Assembly (NCBI GenBank): GCA_030549175.1
Contig: JAUKUA010000001.1
Coordinates: forward strand, 8,370,001-8,434,000
Length of the DNA: 64,000 bases
Source of the DNA: Lasiosphaeris hirsuta
Taxonomy: Eukaryota; Ascomycota; Sordariomycetes; Sordariales; Lasiosphaeriaceae
Reading direction: 5' to 3'
Shown here: piece by piece, positions 31,329 to 42,377 of the stretch
Numbering within the stretch: position 1 is the stretch's first letter
Layout: every line of letters begins with the position of its first letter
The notes under the pieces: generated by a model
What the model saw: only the letters and a program-made list of their open reading frames with translations
Databases searched by the model: none
Told to the model about the DNA's origin: nothing
Made by a program: the position numbers and the translations under genes

Positions 31329-33120
31329 TTTCTCAGTGTCAGGCCATGGCAGTAATCAAATTCCGAGTCATTTGTTTGGTAACACCAACACTGCTCCTTC
31401 TCAATAATGACGTTACATTAACAAAGAGTACCGAACTCATATACTTATTCTAGATACTGCACAGAGGCATTTGCTTGAATTACATTCGAACTTTGCTAAT
31501 GAGTCCCATACAGAGGGTGTTGTGATGTTACCAGTAGGTGTGGAGTGCCAATTCCATGATGACCTGGTGATTCTGTCAAGCCATTCCTGTCTTGGACAGG
31601 CCACCACCTACATAACTAACAATTACAGCTGCACTCGATTGGCGTGTTGCCTGTGGCGCTCTCTCAATGCTACCACTGCATAGTAGTGTGTCGAATCCTT
31701 TGGCGGGTGACAAGTTGGCCCAGAGCACACCACCACCTTGCGCAGAATTTGCGAAGCGCCTCCAGTTTCAGCTCAAGTTCTCAGCCTGGAAGAAGGGCGG
31801 GGTAGCAGAAATGGAAAAAGACACAGGGCTCTGGGTAATTATCACTGCCGGACTTGAGCTTTTGAGGTGCATGCAATGCAAGCCTCCTGCACAAACAGCT
31901 CACACTCCCCTGTATCATCTCATTCCACGTAACGGGTATGCGGCAATAAATAGCAGCTGTTAAGATGGGTACACCAGGGGCCTACAGCCTTACATACCTA
32001 GGATTCGATTCAGTTCTGCTTCATCTTGGTATTATCATCTCCCTTTCAAGCCGCAGACGGTACCCGCAGGCTGCCGTTTGCGTGCCAAAACAATCTTGAT
32101 TCTTAATTTCGTCGCTCTGACGGCCCGGGCGGAAGGTGTTGTTGGGGTGTGCCAACCCAGGCTCAATGGAGCCAGCCCTGGTGGGCGAGAGGATTTGCGG
32201 CACAGGCTAAGCGGCATGGTGCGCATGGGGCCGGCCACCACCACATGGACCTTGGGGCCGCACGTTCGTGTCCATGTTTCGCACCACCCCTGCTAACCTG
32301 TTGCCTGTGAGGCAGGCCAGAGCTTGGACGACAGCTTGGAAAGCGCTTCCAAGTGCCAAGCGCACGTCTCTCCCGGGCCGCAGTCAAGTCCCCGCATCGC
32401 TTCGAGCTTCGATGCAAACCCCGGCGGCGACTGCGCGGCAAAGCGAGGAGCAATTGCGATATCGCTAACGTCGATATTCAACATGCTCGATGTTCTGTTC
32501 ACATGTCGAATCCCATTGCCGGTGGTGGGCGAGATCATGCACTCTACTAGAAACACCCATCAATCATACTCAAACCCTAACCCAATCACACCTTGGGGAG
32601 GTAACGAGAGAGAATGGTGATGATGCCAAGGGACGGTGTGCTAAGGGTCGCCAAAGGGTCGCCAAGAGCAGCCAAGGGATGCTAGGAGTGGCATGTTTGG
32701 GGTGTCGGGTGTCCAGGAACAGGAAGGAACTACCTCATCCATGTCGGTGCTCCTGCAGGGGCGGTACGGTGTGGGGACTAAAATTATCGGTTGCTTGTTT
32801 GTGCTGTGTTCGTGCCATTGGTGCTGGCCAATGCCAACCTGGAATTGGAGAGAGGTGCAGTGAGCGGCCACAGGCCACCACCAAATTAGAAAGGCGAACG
32901 GGAAAGTCGAGTTTCACTTTCCAACGGCCGTGATGTGGCGGCCTTTTTGAAACAGGACTGCCAACATCCAGATCCCATCCGAATGACGGCAGTGCCCCCC
33001 ATCTTTTCTTCTTTTTTATTTACGTCGCAGTCAACACTCGAGCCCCAGAGGAAACCGTCCCTTCACAAAGGCGACCGCTCGCCCACTCCCTACCCGATTC
33101 ACCCCACCCACCCACCCACC

Positions 33121-33161
<41 letters not shown>

Positions 33162-33728
33162 ATACATACACACACACACACACACTTGACCATCCCGCGA
33201 ACCTAACCTCGTCCAGGTACGGCGCACTCTTAGATCCAGCTTGGCGGGGGACCCCAACTTTCTCCCTGCAGCCAATGCGCGTTGCAAGTGCTGCTGCGGA
33301 AACGAGACTCGGACGGCAACAAAAAGGGGAGCTTGAGGAAGCTGAGCCGCGCTTGGTCGTGTTTGGGGGGATTGCCAGCACCGAGAAGGGAAAAGCAGAC
33401 AAATCAATATTAGACGCGGTCGACACCAGGCCCGGACACTCCGATTCCCCCCAGCCCAGCAACATATATCCATATCCGTCCCATACTATCCGTACACGAC
33501 GGCAGCCGAGCCTTGCGGCTCCTGTCAGCAGCAATAAACAACACTGCACTCTCCGCACATCCGAGAAGCGGAATCATACCCTACCCAGACCCCAGTTCCT
33601 GCTCTGTGGGGGCGCAGCTCAAAGTTGCGCAGGCACCAAAGTAAGACGCTTGTCTCTTCGAACATGTCGTGAAGAGCTCGTCTACTAGCGTTGCAGTCCG
33701 TTTGCTGGGAGATTATCAGGTTGCAATC
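31329..33728. other. 2.4-kb intergenic region with CCCA/CA microsatellite
   Basis: No convincing gene. A CCCA tract (33103-33130) runs into a CA tract (33131-33186, with a few CATA units). The last 500 nt are likely promoter and leader of the RhoGAP-like gene. The frames at 32324-32933 have no family resemblance. Confidence 0.55.
33103..33186. repeat. Compound CCCA / CA microsatellite
   Basis: About seven CCCA units followed by nearly thirty CA units interrupted by CATA, about 540 nt before the RhoGAP-like start codon. Confidence 0.95.
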
Positions 33729-35557
33729 ATGGCCAGCGACACCCTGCCCGAGCCCCGACTGCCGCCGCAGCTGTTGGCATCAGCCCTCCCAACACCCCAG
33801 GTCGGAGGATTACTCAAAGGATCCATGGGTGCAAGTCCATACCGCCATGACAGCCCCGAGCCAGACGATAAGTCGCCAACGACCCCAGACTATACCACCT
33901 CCTACCAGGACCTCAGCCAGAGTTTGGTTCCCCACCAGATGCTGCAAGTCAACAAAAAACTCGAACAATATCTTAGATCAGAGGCAGATTCGGATTTCGG
34001 ACACAGAGGATCCTACATGCGTGCCCTCATGCAGTTCGCCGACCAGGACGCTGACAGTCTCACCATGGTGATTGACGACATCGATGCCGACTCGGTGTCC
34101 GACGGTGGGCGCGAGCAGCATGTGCAGTATCACAGCGACGAGCCAACGGCTATGGCAAACGACCCCCGGCCCGAAACCGAAGCGGCTCGGACCATAGCGG
34201 CACCCAAACAAGATTTCTCTTTCAGGATATCGAGGGTTCCATTCACCTTTTCGCTGGGCGATCCCATACCCCAGTCACCCAGGTCACCCCAAGACCAAGG
34301 GAACTCGACGCCAACCGACACAGACGGCCCGTTGACACCAGAGCTGGAGAAGTTAACCATTGGAGAAGAGGTTTTCCAGTCGCTCATGTTTGCAGCATCA
34401 CCCGACCTGAAGCTGGACGAGCTGTCGTGGGAGCAGTACTCCTGGGCCCCGAGTCAGCCGGGCGTCGAGCAGGAGATACCAACGGTCGAGGTAGAGGAGC
34501 CCATAAACGAGCCGGAGAACCAAGCAACCCGGGACGAGGAACCGGTTACTGTGCAAGAAAAGAGAATGTCGATGAGGTCATTCCCCTCAGAGGTGCTGAC
34601 CACAGTCAAGGAAGAAGAGGAGAGGATACCGACCAAGCCATTTCCCTCGGAGGTGCCGGATGTAGCCCACGAGAAAGAGGAGAAGAGGGCGTGGACCAAG
34701 CCTTTGCCCCCCGAGACGTTGGCTGTGATCTCGGAAGAAAAGGAGATGGCTGTCCTCATTGTCCGAGATGATAAAGAGGTGACCCACCACGCCCCTGTTC
34801 CCGACGAAAAGGAGGTCGGCGTACCTACGTTTCCTGATGAAAAGGAAGTCGTGGTCCCAACTTTTGACGAGGAAAAACAAGTGGTTATGCCTACGTACTA
34901 CCAGGAGAAGGAGGTCACCACCGTCCCGATCGTCCACCAGGAAAAGGAAGTTCTGCTTCCCACAAGCGACCGCGGCTACTTCAACCCCTTCGAGGCAAAC
35001 CGAGCCGCGTCAAAAGAGCGTCACCGACAAGCGTCATCCATGTCCACGGCTCGACAATCGTCGTGCACGACGAGAAGCGAGACATCCCTGTCTTCGCACA
35101 GCAGCTTAGAAGACTGGGGCTCAAACAAAGGGTCGCCAGGAGGTCGGTCAAGCAACGTCTTCTCCCGTTTTCGGGGGCGGCCCATCGGGCGCCTGTTCAG
35201 CGACGAGGAACCTCTTGAGAGGCGTTCCCTCACACCCCAAGAGCTCCTGCCGACGCTGAAACAACAGGACGATACACCCCCTGGCCCGTCCTCCATGACG
35301 ATGAAGCCACTACCACCCGAGCCAAAGGTGCCGACCAAATCAAGAGGCTTCTTCAGCTCGCCCCTCACAACCACCACCACCCCCGCCCCATCTGACGAGA
35401 GCCTCGTCTTTGGCGTCGACCTTAAGGAAAGTATCCGCCTGGCCCCCATGCGCGCCCGCATCTCCCACAAGGGCAAATCCACGTCCTCGCGCGATTTCCC
35501 CCTCAGCATCTACAAGTGCTGTGAATTCATCCTTGCATCCAGTACGTCCTTCTGTTC

Positions 35558-35588
<31 letters not shown>

Positions 35589-36219
35589 CAACTAACCCTC
35601 TTCTCTAGACCCGATCGACCATAACATCTTCTCGACGCCTGGGTCAACGACCAACGTGTTCCAGCTCCGCACCATCTTCAACACGGCACCATCGTACGGC
35701 GAGAACTTTTCCTTTGTCGGGACGCACTTCACGCCGTACGACGCGGCGTCGCTCATCCTCCTGTATCTCTCAGAGCTGCCCAAGCCGCTCGTGTCGGCGG
35801 CGGCCCTCAAGGGCTGGGTTCTGCTTGCGCGGCAGGAGGGCGCCATCGAGCCGCCGGCGCCGCGCCTGCTCGAGACGGGCCTCGACTTCTGGGTCGACGT
35901 GCTCAACCGGCTGCCGGCGTCGAACCGTAGCATGGTCAAGCACCTGCTTGGTCTGTTTGCCGGGGTGGCGATGCGCGGGGGCCGGGTGGACGAGGCGGGC
36001 GCGCGGCAGCTGGCCGCGGGGGTGGCCGGTGCCGTCTTTCAGAATTCGGGCGAGGGTGACAAGAGTGGGAAGAAGGCGGTGCATGCGACGTTGGCGCTGG
36101 CCTTTTTGATCAAGAAGAGGGGCGAGTATGAGCTGGAGGTGAGCAGGAGGAAGGAGAAGAAGGAGGGAGGGTTCTTGCCTAGTACGAGGGAGATTTTGGA
36201 GTGGAAGGGGCAGTACTAG
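33729..36219 (+). CDS. RhoGAP-domain protein lacking the arginine finger
   Basis: Exons 33729-35541 and 35609-36219; the intron (GTACGT...CTAG, CTAAC branch) holds C and CT runs. 807 residues. Residues 1-590 are disordered, with degenerate repeats around residues 270-415 of the type P-x-EKEV (for example VPDEKEVGVPTFPDEKEVVV). The GAP domain covers about 560-800: FGVDLKESIRL, LSIYKCCEFILASNPID, NIFSTPGSTTNVFQLRTIFN, LYLSELPKPLVS, LNRLPASNRSMVKHLLGLFAG. In active RhoGAPs the position after IF is the catalytic Arg; here it is Ser613. It may therefore bind Rho without stimulating hydrolysis (inference). Confidence 0.85.
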
Positions 36220-36422
36220 GAGCACTAGCAGGTGGTGGTTTTTGTTTGAGATATACCCGCATTTGTTTTCCGTTGTACCGGCATCGCGAGTCTTATGGGG
36301 AGAAATGGACTCTCTGGGCGTTGGGGTTGCTTTCTTGTCGGTGTAAAACTAGCACTCGGGAACTTTGGTTGTATCGAGACGACGTTACTTCTTGTATCAA
36401 CTTTTTAGCAACTTGTTGAACT

Positions 36423-37943
36423 TCACTGCCGAAACAGAGCCGCCACGTTGGAATCCATCTCGGTCCCTCCCCGCCACGATGCCCAGATGATGGACGGCAG
36501 GGTGACATGATATAGGACAAAAAAGGGGACGGGGTCCCACGTGGTAAACATGGCCTCCTTCCAGTTCCAGAAGCAGTAACAAAAAGCCAAGACGTGCTCC
36601 GAGTACGACACAAAACTCATCCGGAAGCAGAGCAGCTGCCAAAACGGCAAAAACACCAGCTCGGCCAAGTCGCATCCGGCCCAGTACCTCGGCGCCACGC
36701 CCTCGGGCGGCGTGACCACCTGGACGCCTCCCTCGTCGGCGGCAACAACGCCGTGGCGGCCCTCCTTGCCCGCGGCGGGTATCGCCAGGTACGCCGCCAC
36801 CATCTCCCGCATCTCCCTCCCCGGCCCCGAGAGCAGAACAACCGCGGCATCCACGCCCACCCGACACTCGGCCGCCCACACCCGCTCCCCGCACCCCCCG
36901 TCCCCCACAAGAAACTCCAACCCGACATGCCCGCTCACCCTCGGCCCGCCGACCCGCCGCGCCAGCTCCTGCGCGAAGCGCAGCATGGCCCCGCCCACCT
37001 CTTCCCCCCCGGCCGGCGGCAGCGCGGCGCAGCACCGGCCGCCGGCGGGGCTCGCGACGAACACGCGCACCTCGCCGGCCACCACCAGGGCGTGCGCGCG
37101 CACGCGCCGCCGCGCCGCCACGCCCTCCTGCAGGACCCACGGCGCGGCGGGGGACACGGGCAGGCGCGCGAAGAGGGCGTCGCGCGCGGTGGGGGTCTCG
37201 GGGATGAGCACGCCGCGCGGGGCGTCCGGGCGGTATGACGCCGCGTCCGACGTGGCCGGGCGGAGGAGGAAGCGCGAGCGGCGCGAGGAGGGGTTGAGGA
37301 GGATGTCGGTTAGGTGGCGGTAGATGTCGCGGCGGTCGGTGATGGTGTGGGTGAGGGGGACGCGGAGGTTGTGGTGCATGGCTAGAGCAAGAAAGGAGCG
37401 GCAGGGGGTCAGGGCGACGGCGGTGGGGGCCGGGAGGTGGGCTACGGCGCAGGACGGGTGGGCGCGAGTGATGAGGTCGCGGGCGTGTGCGTCGTGGTGC
37501 GGGAAGGGCCCGGCGGGGACCCAGAGCGTGGTGGCGTGGGTGCGGATCAGGTCCAGCACGGCTTTGGAGTACTTGGCGCACGGCGGGGAGGAGGAGGGTA
37601 TCGGCAGGCGGTGGAAGTGGGCGAGGCAGCGGGAGAAGCGGGCGGGCGAGGGTGAGGAGGAGGAATCGGGCTCAAAGTCGGCGCCGATGACGCGGTGGCC
37701 GCACAGGTGGAAGGCGCGCGCGAGCGCCAGGCCCTTGGCGGTGCCGACCCCCGTCACCAGCACGGTGCGCTGCTGGAAGCCGTCACGGCCGCGGCACGCC
37801 TGCCGGTGCGCCTCGGTCGGGCTGAGCCATTCGAGGAGGACGCTGGCGGCGTGCAGGAAGGCGGAGAAGGGCACCAAGAGCACGCTGAGCGCGATCAAGG
37901 CTAGGTACGAGTTCGGCGCTTTTCGGGACTCGCGGGCACCCAT
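36423..37943 (-). CDS. Membrane-anchored ATP-grasp-like protein
   Basis: 506 residues from ATG 37943 (MGARESRKAPNSYLAL); the frame is open further upstream to 38108 but without good codons. An N-terminal helix (ALIALSVLLVPFSAFLHAASVLLEW) is followed by TVLVTGVGTAKGLALARAFHLCGHRVIG, a Rossmann-like pre-ATP-grasp domain, then the LLRPATSD and WVLQEGV strands and VSGHVGLEFLVGDGG, the order of ATP-grasp ligases. The Mg/ATP-site residues are not obvious enough to call it active. The C-terminus has further hydrophobic stretches (FVLYHVTLPSIIWASW). Such proteins ligate a carboxylate to an amine or thiol; the substrate is unknown. It converges on the RhoGAP-like gene (204 bp). Confidence 0.75.
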   Translation of the reverse strand: MGARESRKAPNSYLALIALSVLLVPFSAFLHAASVLLEWLSPTEAHRQACRGRDGFQQRTVLVTGVGTAKGLALARAFHLCGHRVIGADFEPDSSSSPSPARFSRCLAHFHRLPIPSSSPPCAKYSKAVLDLIRTHATTLWVPAGPFPHHDAHARDLITRAHPSCAVAHLPAPTAVALTPCRSFLALAMHHNLRVPLTHTITDRRDIYRHLTDILLNPSSRRSRFLLRPATSDAASYRPDAPRGVLIPETPTARDALFARLPVSPAAPWVLQEGVAARRRVRAHALVVAGEVRVFVASPAGGRCCAALPPAGGEEVGGAMLRFAQELARRVGGPRVSGHVGLEFLVGDGGCGERVWAAECRVGVDAAVVLLSGPGREMREMVAAYLAIPAAGKEGRHGVVAADEGGVQVVTPPEGVAPRYWAGCDLAELVFLPFWQLLCFRMSFVSYSEHVLAFCYCFWNWKEAMFTTWDPVPFFVLYHVTLPSIIWASWRGGTEMDSNVAALFRQ

Positions 37944-38250
37944 CTTGGCCAGGCCGTCGAGGGCAGCGCGTCCAGGAGAGGGATCCGGGCCCGTGATGAT
38001 GTCTGTCGAGGGGGGAGGGGGAAGGGGGAGGGGGAAGGGGGAGCTGCACAGACCTGGCACTAAATAAATAGGGGGCCCAATAAGCAAACAACCCCTCGGC
38101 TGGCGCACCCAAAGGTTTGGCTACCGGGACTAGTTGCGCACCAAAACTTTGCTACACCATGCATGTAGCATCATCGAATTCATCATTGCCAACAAGGTGA
38201 CTTTTTAGGGTACAGATGGAACGCGGAAAACAAGTTGCCCTCGTCCCGGA
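37944..38250. other. Intergenic between ATP-grasp-like and methyltransferase genes
   Basis: Contains a G-rich (GGGGGA)n stretch at about 38009-38041 in the leader of the ATP-grasp-like gene. Confidence 0.5.
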
Positions 38251-39716
38251 TCAAGAACCAACCGCTGGGGCCTCATCACCTCTCTCAGGCTTCCGGCCGT
38301 ACGCCATGTGCCTGCCCGACATCGTCAGCAGTCTCAAACACGAGGCGTCCGAAAGAAACTCACATATCAGACACAGTCCTGTTCTTGGGGTCGCGAATGG
38401 CCACGCGCATCTTCTCCACCAGCGTCTGCACTTCGGCGAGCGTCCACCCCAGGATCTGCCCGATGGGGTACAGGGCGAAGCCGTCCAGGCTGAGGTTCAT
38501 GTACAGTCCCGTGTACCGCCCCATCTCCTTGAGCCTCCTGTCCTTGGGCCAGGGGCTGTGCGGCACCTTGAACTTGCGGTGCGTAATGGCCGCGAAGCCG
38601 GCGTCGCGCGCGTACTTGGTCATGGACGCCTCGTCGACCCGGAACGTGTGGCCGATGGCGTCGCCGGCGTCGTAGAACAGCTTGGCCCACTGATTGAAGA
38701 CGCTTTGGGGGGGGGGGGGGAGGGGCGTGTTGGTAAGTGGCGTGGGCGTGGGTCAATGGGGCGGGGGGGGAGGGGGGGGAGGGGTTATTGCTGCTATGAC
38801 TTACTGGTCTTCGCCAAAGGGGACGTCGGGATTCTCGACGCGCAGCTCAATGTTGGGCTCAATGTGCTGGAACCAGCCGCCGGGCTTGAGGAACTGGTAG
38901 ACCTGATCATAAAGTCTGGGCCAGTCCGAGATGGCGCCGTGCAGGTAGCGAATGTGGATAAAATCAAACGACTCGGGCTCAAAGGTCCAGTCCAGCTTCG
39001 CGTCCTCGATCTGGAAGCTGAGGTTGGGCGGGACCCAGCTTGGCTGCGTCGGTGAGATGTCGGTGCCGATCACCTTGGCCGACGGGAACTGGTCCGCCAT
39101 GTCGCTGCTTTCTGTCAGCAGAGAGAGCCGGCACGGCCGGAAAGGAAAGACTGACATGGCCCAGATTCCCGTCCCCGTCCCGAGATCCAGGATTGCCTTG
39201 GGGTCATCCCCGATCGGCGCCTGGTACAGTTTGTCGCCCAGCATCATGGTCAGCCATTGGTGTCTATGATGATTGTCAACGGAGCTCTGCATTTGATCGG
39301 GGGGATGTGGAGAGAACCGCACGCGACATCAAAAGCCCCGACGTGGGTGTTGTCATTGGGAGCCCTACGCCGTGTTAGACCTTGGGCGCCATCTTCTTGT
39401 CCGTCTGCATACCAGTATTCCGTTGTCTGGGAAGCCTGGTAGGTTCTTCCATGCAGCGTCCGATAGTGCAGGAGACTCGACGTGACGGATGCTGTCGACG
39501 AGTCGGCCAGACTGAGAACATTTGCATGTCAGCATCGCATTCAAGCTGTCAACCCTTTTGGTCGAAACCGACCTGATTTCGTCGGCATCATTCGCGTCCT
39601 CGAGATCTGGGGCCTATATGCTCGCGCTTTATCAGCATTGGTCATGATCTTGCTGCCATCAAAACCCCGCTTCTTACAAAGTCGGGCTGTTCGTTCGCAT
39701 CATGTGAGGTGGCCAT
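38251..39716 (-). CDS. LaeA-like SAM-dependent methyltransferase, eight exons
   Basis: Exons 39716-39678, 39613-39573, 39511-39413, 39364-39328, 39286-39156, 39104-38805, 38702-38364 and 38311-38251; 348 residues, the usual size. All introns are GT-AG, 41-102 nt. Splicing yields the family marks in order: SSTASVTSSLLHYRTLHGRTY, EYWAPND, NHHRHQWLTMMLGDKLY, motif I ILDLGTGTGIWAID, VIGTDISPTQPSWVPPNLSF, FDFIHIRYLHGAISDW, LKPGGWFQHIE, and the terminal HMAYGRKPE. LaeA and its many paralogues are nuclear or cytosolic regulators or tailoring enzymes of secondary metabolism. A G-rich tract (38706-38717) lies in intron 6. The 12-codon exon 4 and 41-nt intron 4 are the least certain. Confidence 0.88.
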
Positions 39717-40292
39717 GGTGAGGTAGACCCGGCAGTGCCTTCCTTGAGTTGTGCTTTTATTAGACCACCGACAGCTTGGTGTTCTTTCTACAATTCATCT
39801 GGAGACTTGGAGTGAGAGATTTCAGCTGAAGCAAAATAGCTGCAGGAGCTCAATAATTACCCCTCACTTTTCTTGGCTTGCCCCCCTCCACATGTTGTGT
39901 GAAGAAGGTGCACTTCACAATGAACCCAATTGAGAGAGAGAGAGAGGTACCTAGGTATTGCTGAGCCTAGAACAACACAAACTTCTACCTCGGACACCTC
40001 CTAAAAGATGAAATATCCGTCCTGTATACTGATACTGATACCAGACAGTTGATTCCGGGTGAATAAGAGCCGGTAGATTTCACGACATAGAATTGGTTGT
40101 CAGCGGAACAAAAGGAAGGCCATCGATCGTTGTTGGTAGTCTTGGCGGTGTCTGCAAGGAACCAAGGCGGGGTCAGAAAAGGAGGGGGATTCGAAGCGGT
40201 GCTTCTGTCGAGCTGGAGTACCTATAGACCCGAGTGCAGTTGTGGCCTAGCCCCTCTTTTCGATTGGGAGATTCAGCGAAACGGCACTCACT
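39717..40292. other. Intergenic, methyltransferase promoter
   Basis: Contains a GA microsatellite at about 39932-39947. No gene seen. Confidence 0.5.
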
Positions 40293-41708
40293 TCAAGCCC
40301 CATATAATCTCTCAAACCGATTAACCTCGTACTCATTCGCCTCGACTTCGGCGTCATCCCACGGATCCATATCGACCCCGGGCCGGATTCGGTGACGACT
40401 GAGCCCCGCCAGGGACTTTTGAATCCCAACTTTATGGTTGATCAACCCATCTTCGTGGTTGATAGGCTTAATATCAGGCAGCCCAATCGTGCGGAACTTT
40501 AGAACAATATCTAATGTTTCAGAACTTTGTGAAGTGATGCCCTGATCCGCAAATGTTCTGTGGTCATCGAGTTTGAAAAGCCTACCGCCTAGTTCTGAGT
40601 AGATGAAAGTAAAAGTTCCTTCAGGGGGGCAGGAACGAACTATTCCACAGAGCTGCTCTGTCACCTTGATTGGGATATCTGCTGGTTCGACCATGCATGT
40701 TGTCCGAGTTCCGACCAGGCTTTTTACGGATATGAAAAGCTGTTGAAACAATCTCGAGCCCCCCCCCCCCCCCCCCCCCCCGAATCCGTGATTTTACCAA
40801 AGTGAATGTACCATCTGTTGTTGCCGATTTCCTGGAAAAAGATAGGTAGCGAGTACCGTGAGAGGTTGGAAATGTCGGCTAGGCTGATGGTCGAAAAAAT
40901 AGACGCAGCCGCCCTCTGTCGATGCCATGTCGTGATTGAGGTCTCTGAGTGGCCATCCGACCGTAGAAGCGAAAGCTTCCGGTAAACCTTTGAGTCCTGC
41001 AACTGTGAATCGAAATCAAAGAGTATCTGGGACGGCTGGGCTCCAATGCCGAGGATGTTTGCTCTGCAAGGTACCGGGGATGGCCCTGTCACTGTCGTGA
41101 TCCGCTAATAAGGAGTCACGCTCGTCGGACCGCGTGGCCAAAGTACAGGCGGTCTCAGCGTAGCCGACAGTGCTATTTCCTTCTAAACGACCCAACTTGG
41201 TGGCAAGATTTGGGTTGGACAGCACCGCCTCTTCGACTAGGCTGTTGAGCCTGGTAACAGATGCCTGGAGTTGCATGAATGAGTCGCACTAGAGTATCGT
41301 AAGAATCAGATTGAGTGACGACTTGTGGTTCGGGCGACGCTGAACCAGCTTTTGGATGTCCGACTCTTTCCGGATCCATCTGGCCCAGTCGAATAATTAT
41401 GCCCGCTACGCCCGAATCGGTGTAGACCAGACCCAGGTCATCTAGCAAGATCTCCAGCTCGTCCTTAACCATTACGAAGCCCGTCAGCGTCGTCGCGACA
41501 TGCTCCAGAAGAACGAGGCTTTTGCGCTCGGCATGGACCTGCAGTCGGTCGTCGAGGAGGATCTGGGTCTGGCGCAGCGCAGATCCGGTGGCGGCGACAA
41601 GGGTGGTGCATCGGAAAGCCGACTGATTTGAGTCAGGAGTGCCGTGAACTTGCCCCCGAGGGCTAGCAGACCCGCCACCGACGCGGCGATTGATAGAGGG
41701 TCCGACAT
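40293..41708 (-). pseudogene. Decayed fungal STAND-type N-terminal-domain gene
   Basis: Starts with MSDPLSIAASVAGLLALGGK, the standard opening of the fungal N-terminal domain found on STAND/NLR proteins. The frame then shifts (near 41610) to SALRQTQILLDDRLQVHAE and KSLVLLEHVATTLTGF, and shifts again to DWARWIRKESDIQKLVQRRP and HKSSLNLILTIL. There an in-frame TAG (41289-41291) precedes CDSFMQLQASVTRLNSLVEE. Later blocks SLADISNLSRYSLPI and WYIHFGKITDS are cut by a 23-nt C run (40759-40781). A final open frame ends EANEYEVNRFERLYGA at 40293. At least three independent lesions make this a pseudogene. Its neighbour on the same strand is an intact NLR. Confidence 0.7.
40759..40781. repeat. Poly-C run, 23 nt
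   Basis: Uninterrupted C tract inside the decayed STAND-type gene. Confidence 0.95.
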
Positions 41709-42377
41709 GATCAGTCACGGCAGATGCGTTGGAGATGCCGGCGAAAGTCAAAGCCCCTCGGTCCTGGTTGGGTAAATCCGTCCCTTTAATAATGAGACCA
41801 TCTGGGATACCACCAATCTGCGCGGCCTCGGATAATGGTGGCGGCTGAGCAGCTGAAGGGCTGGCAGTTGCACGAGGTGTCAGACCAGTCGAGGCATACA
41901 GGGGGTGTTAGCGCCTTGGCGTGGGGGTTCAGGCGAGCCATAGGAAATGATCGATTTACACAAAGGCGCCTGTTCAAATATGCAGCCAACAACACATCGC
42001 GGTTGACATGTCCAAAAACGAAAACCCAAAAAGAAACCCCCAAAAAGAAACCCCCAAAAAAACATCAAGTCTAGATGGTAGGCAGGTATTTCTCAGTGGC
42101 TTAGACTGCTGTGAATTCTTTAACAACAACACCTGGTGGCGCTCAGACTGCCTTACGCTGTGAAGAGAACTACTAGGGTGTGGGACTATTTAGGTGCATC
42201 CGTCTAGCCCTTCAAGTCCCAATGTCCAGCGCACTTTTAGTAAGGTAGACTCTCCCAACCCGAGCGAGCCCAGTATAGCCCGGCCAATGTAAACCAGAAT
42301 TCATGACCCCTTCCGACGACTTGAATATACCTCCTACACAAACTCCAAAACTCACCAAAAAACGTAAGCCCACATCC
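41709..42377. other. Intergenic between STAND relic and NLR
   Basis: A-rich repeats (AAAAAGAAACCCCC units) at about 42023-42063. Otherwise nothing recognised. Confidence 0.5.
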
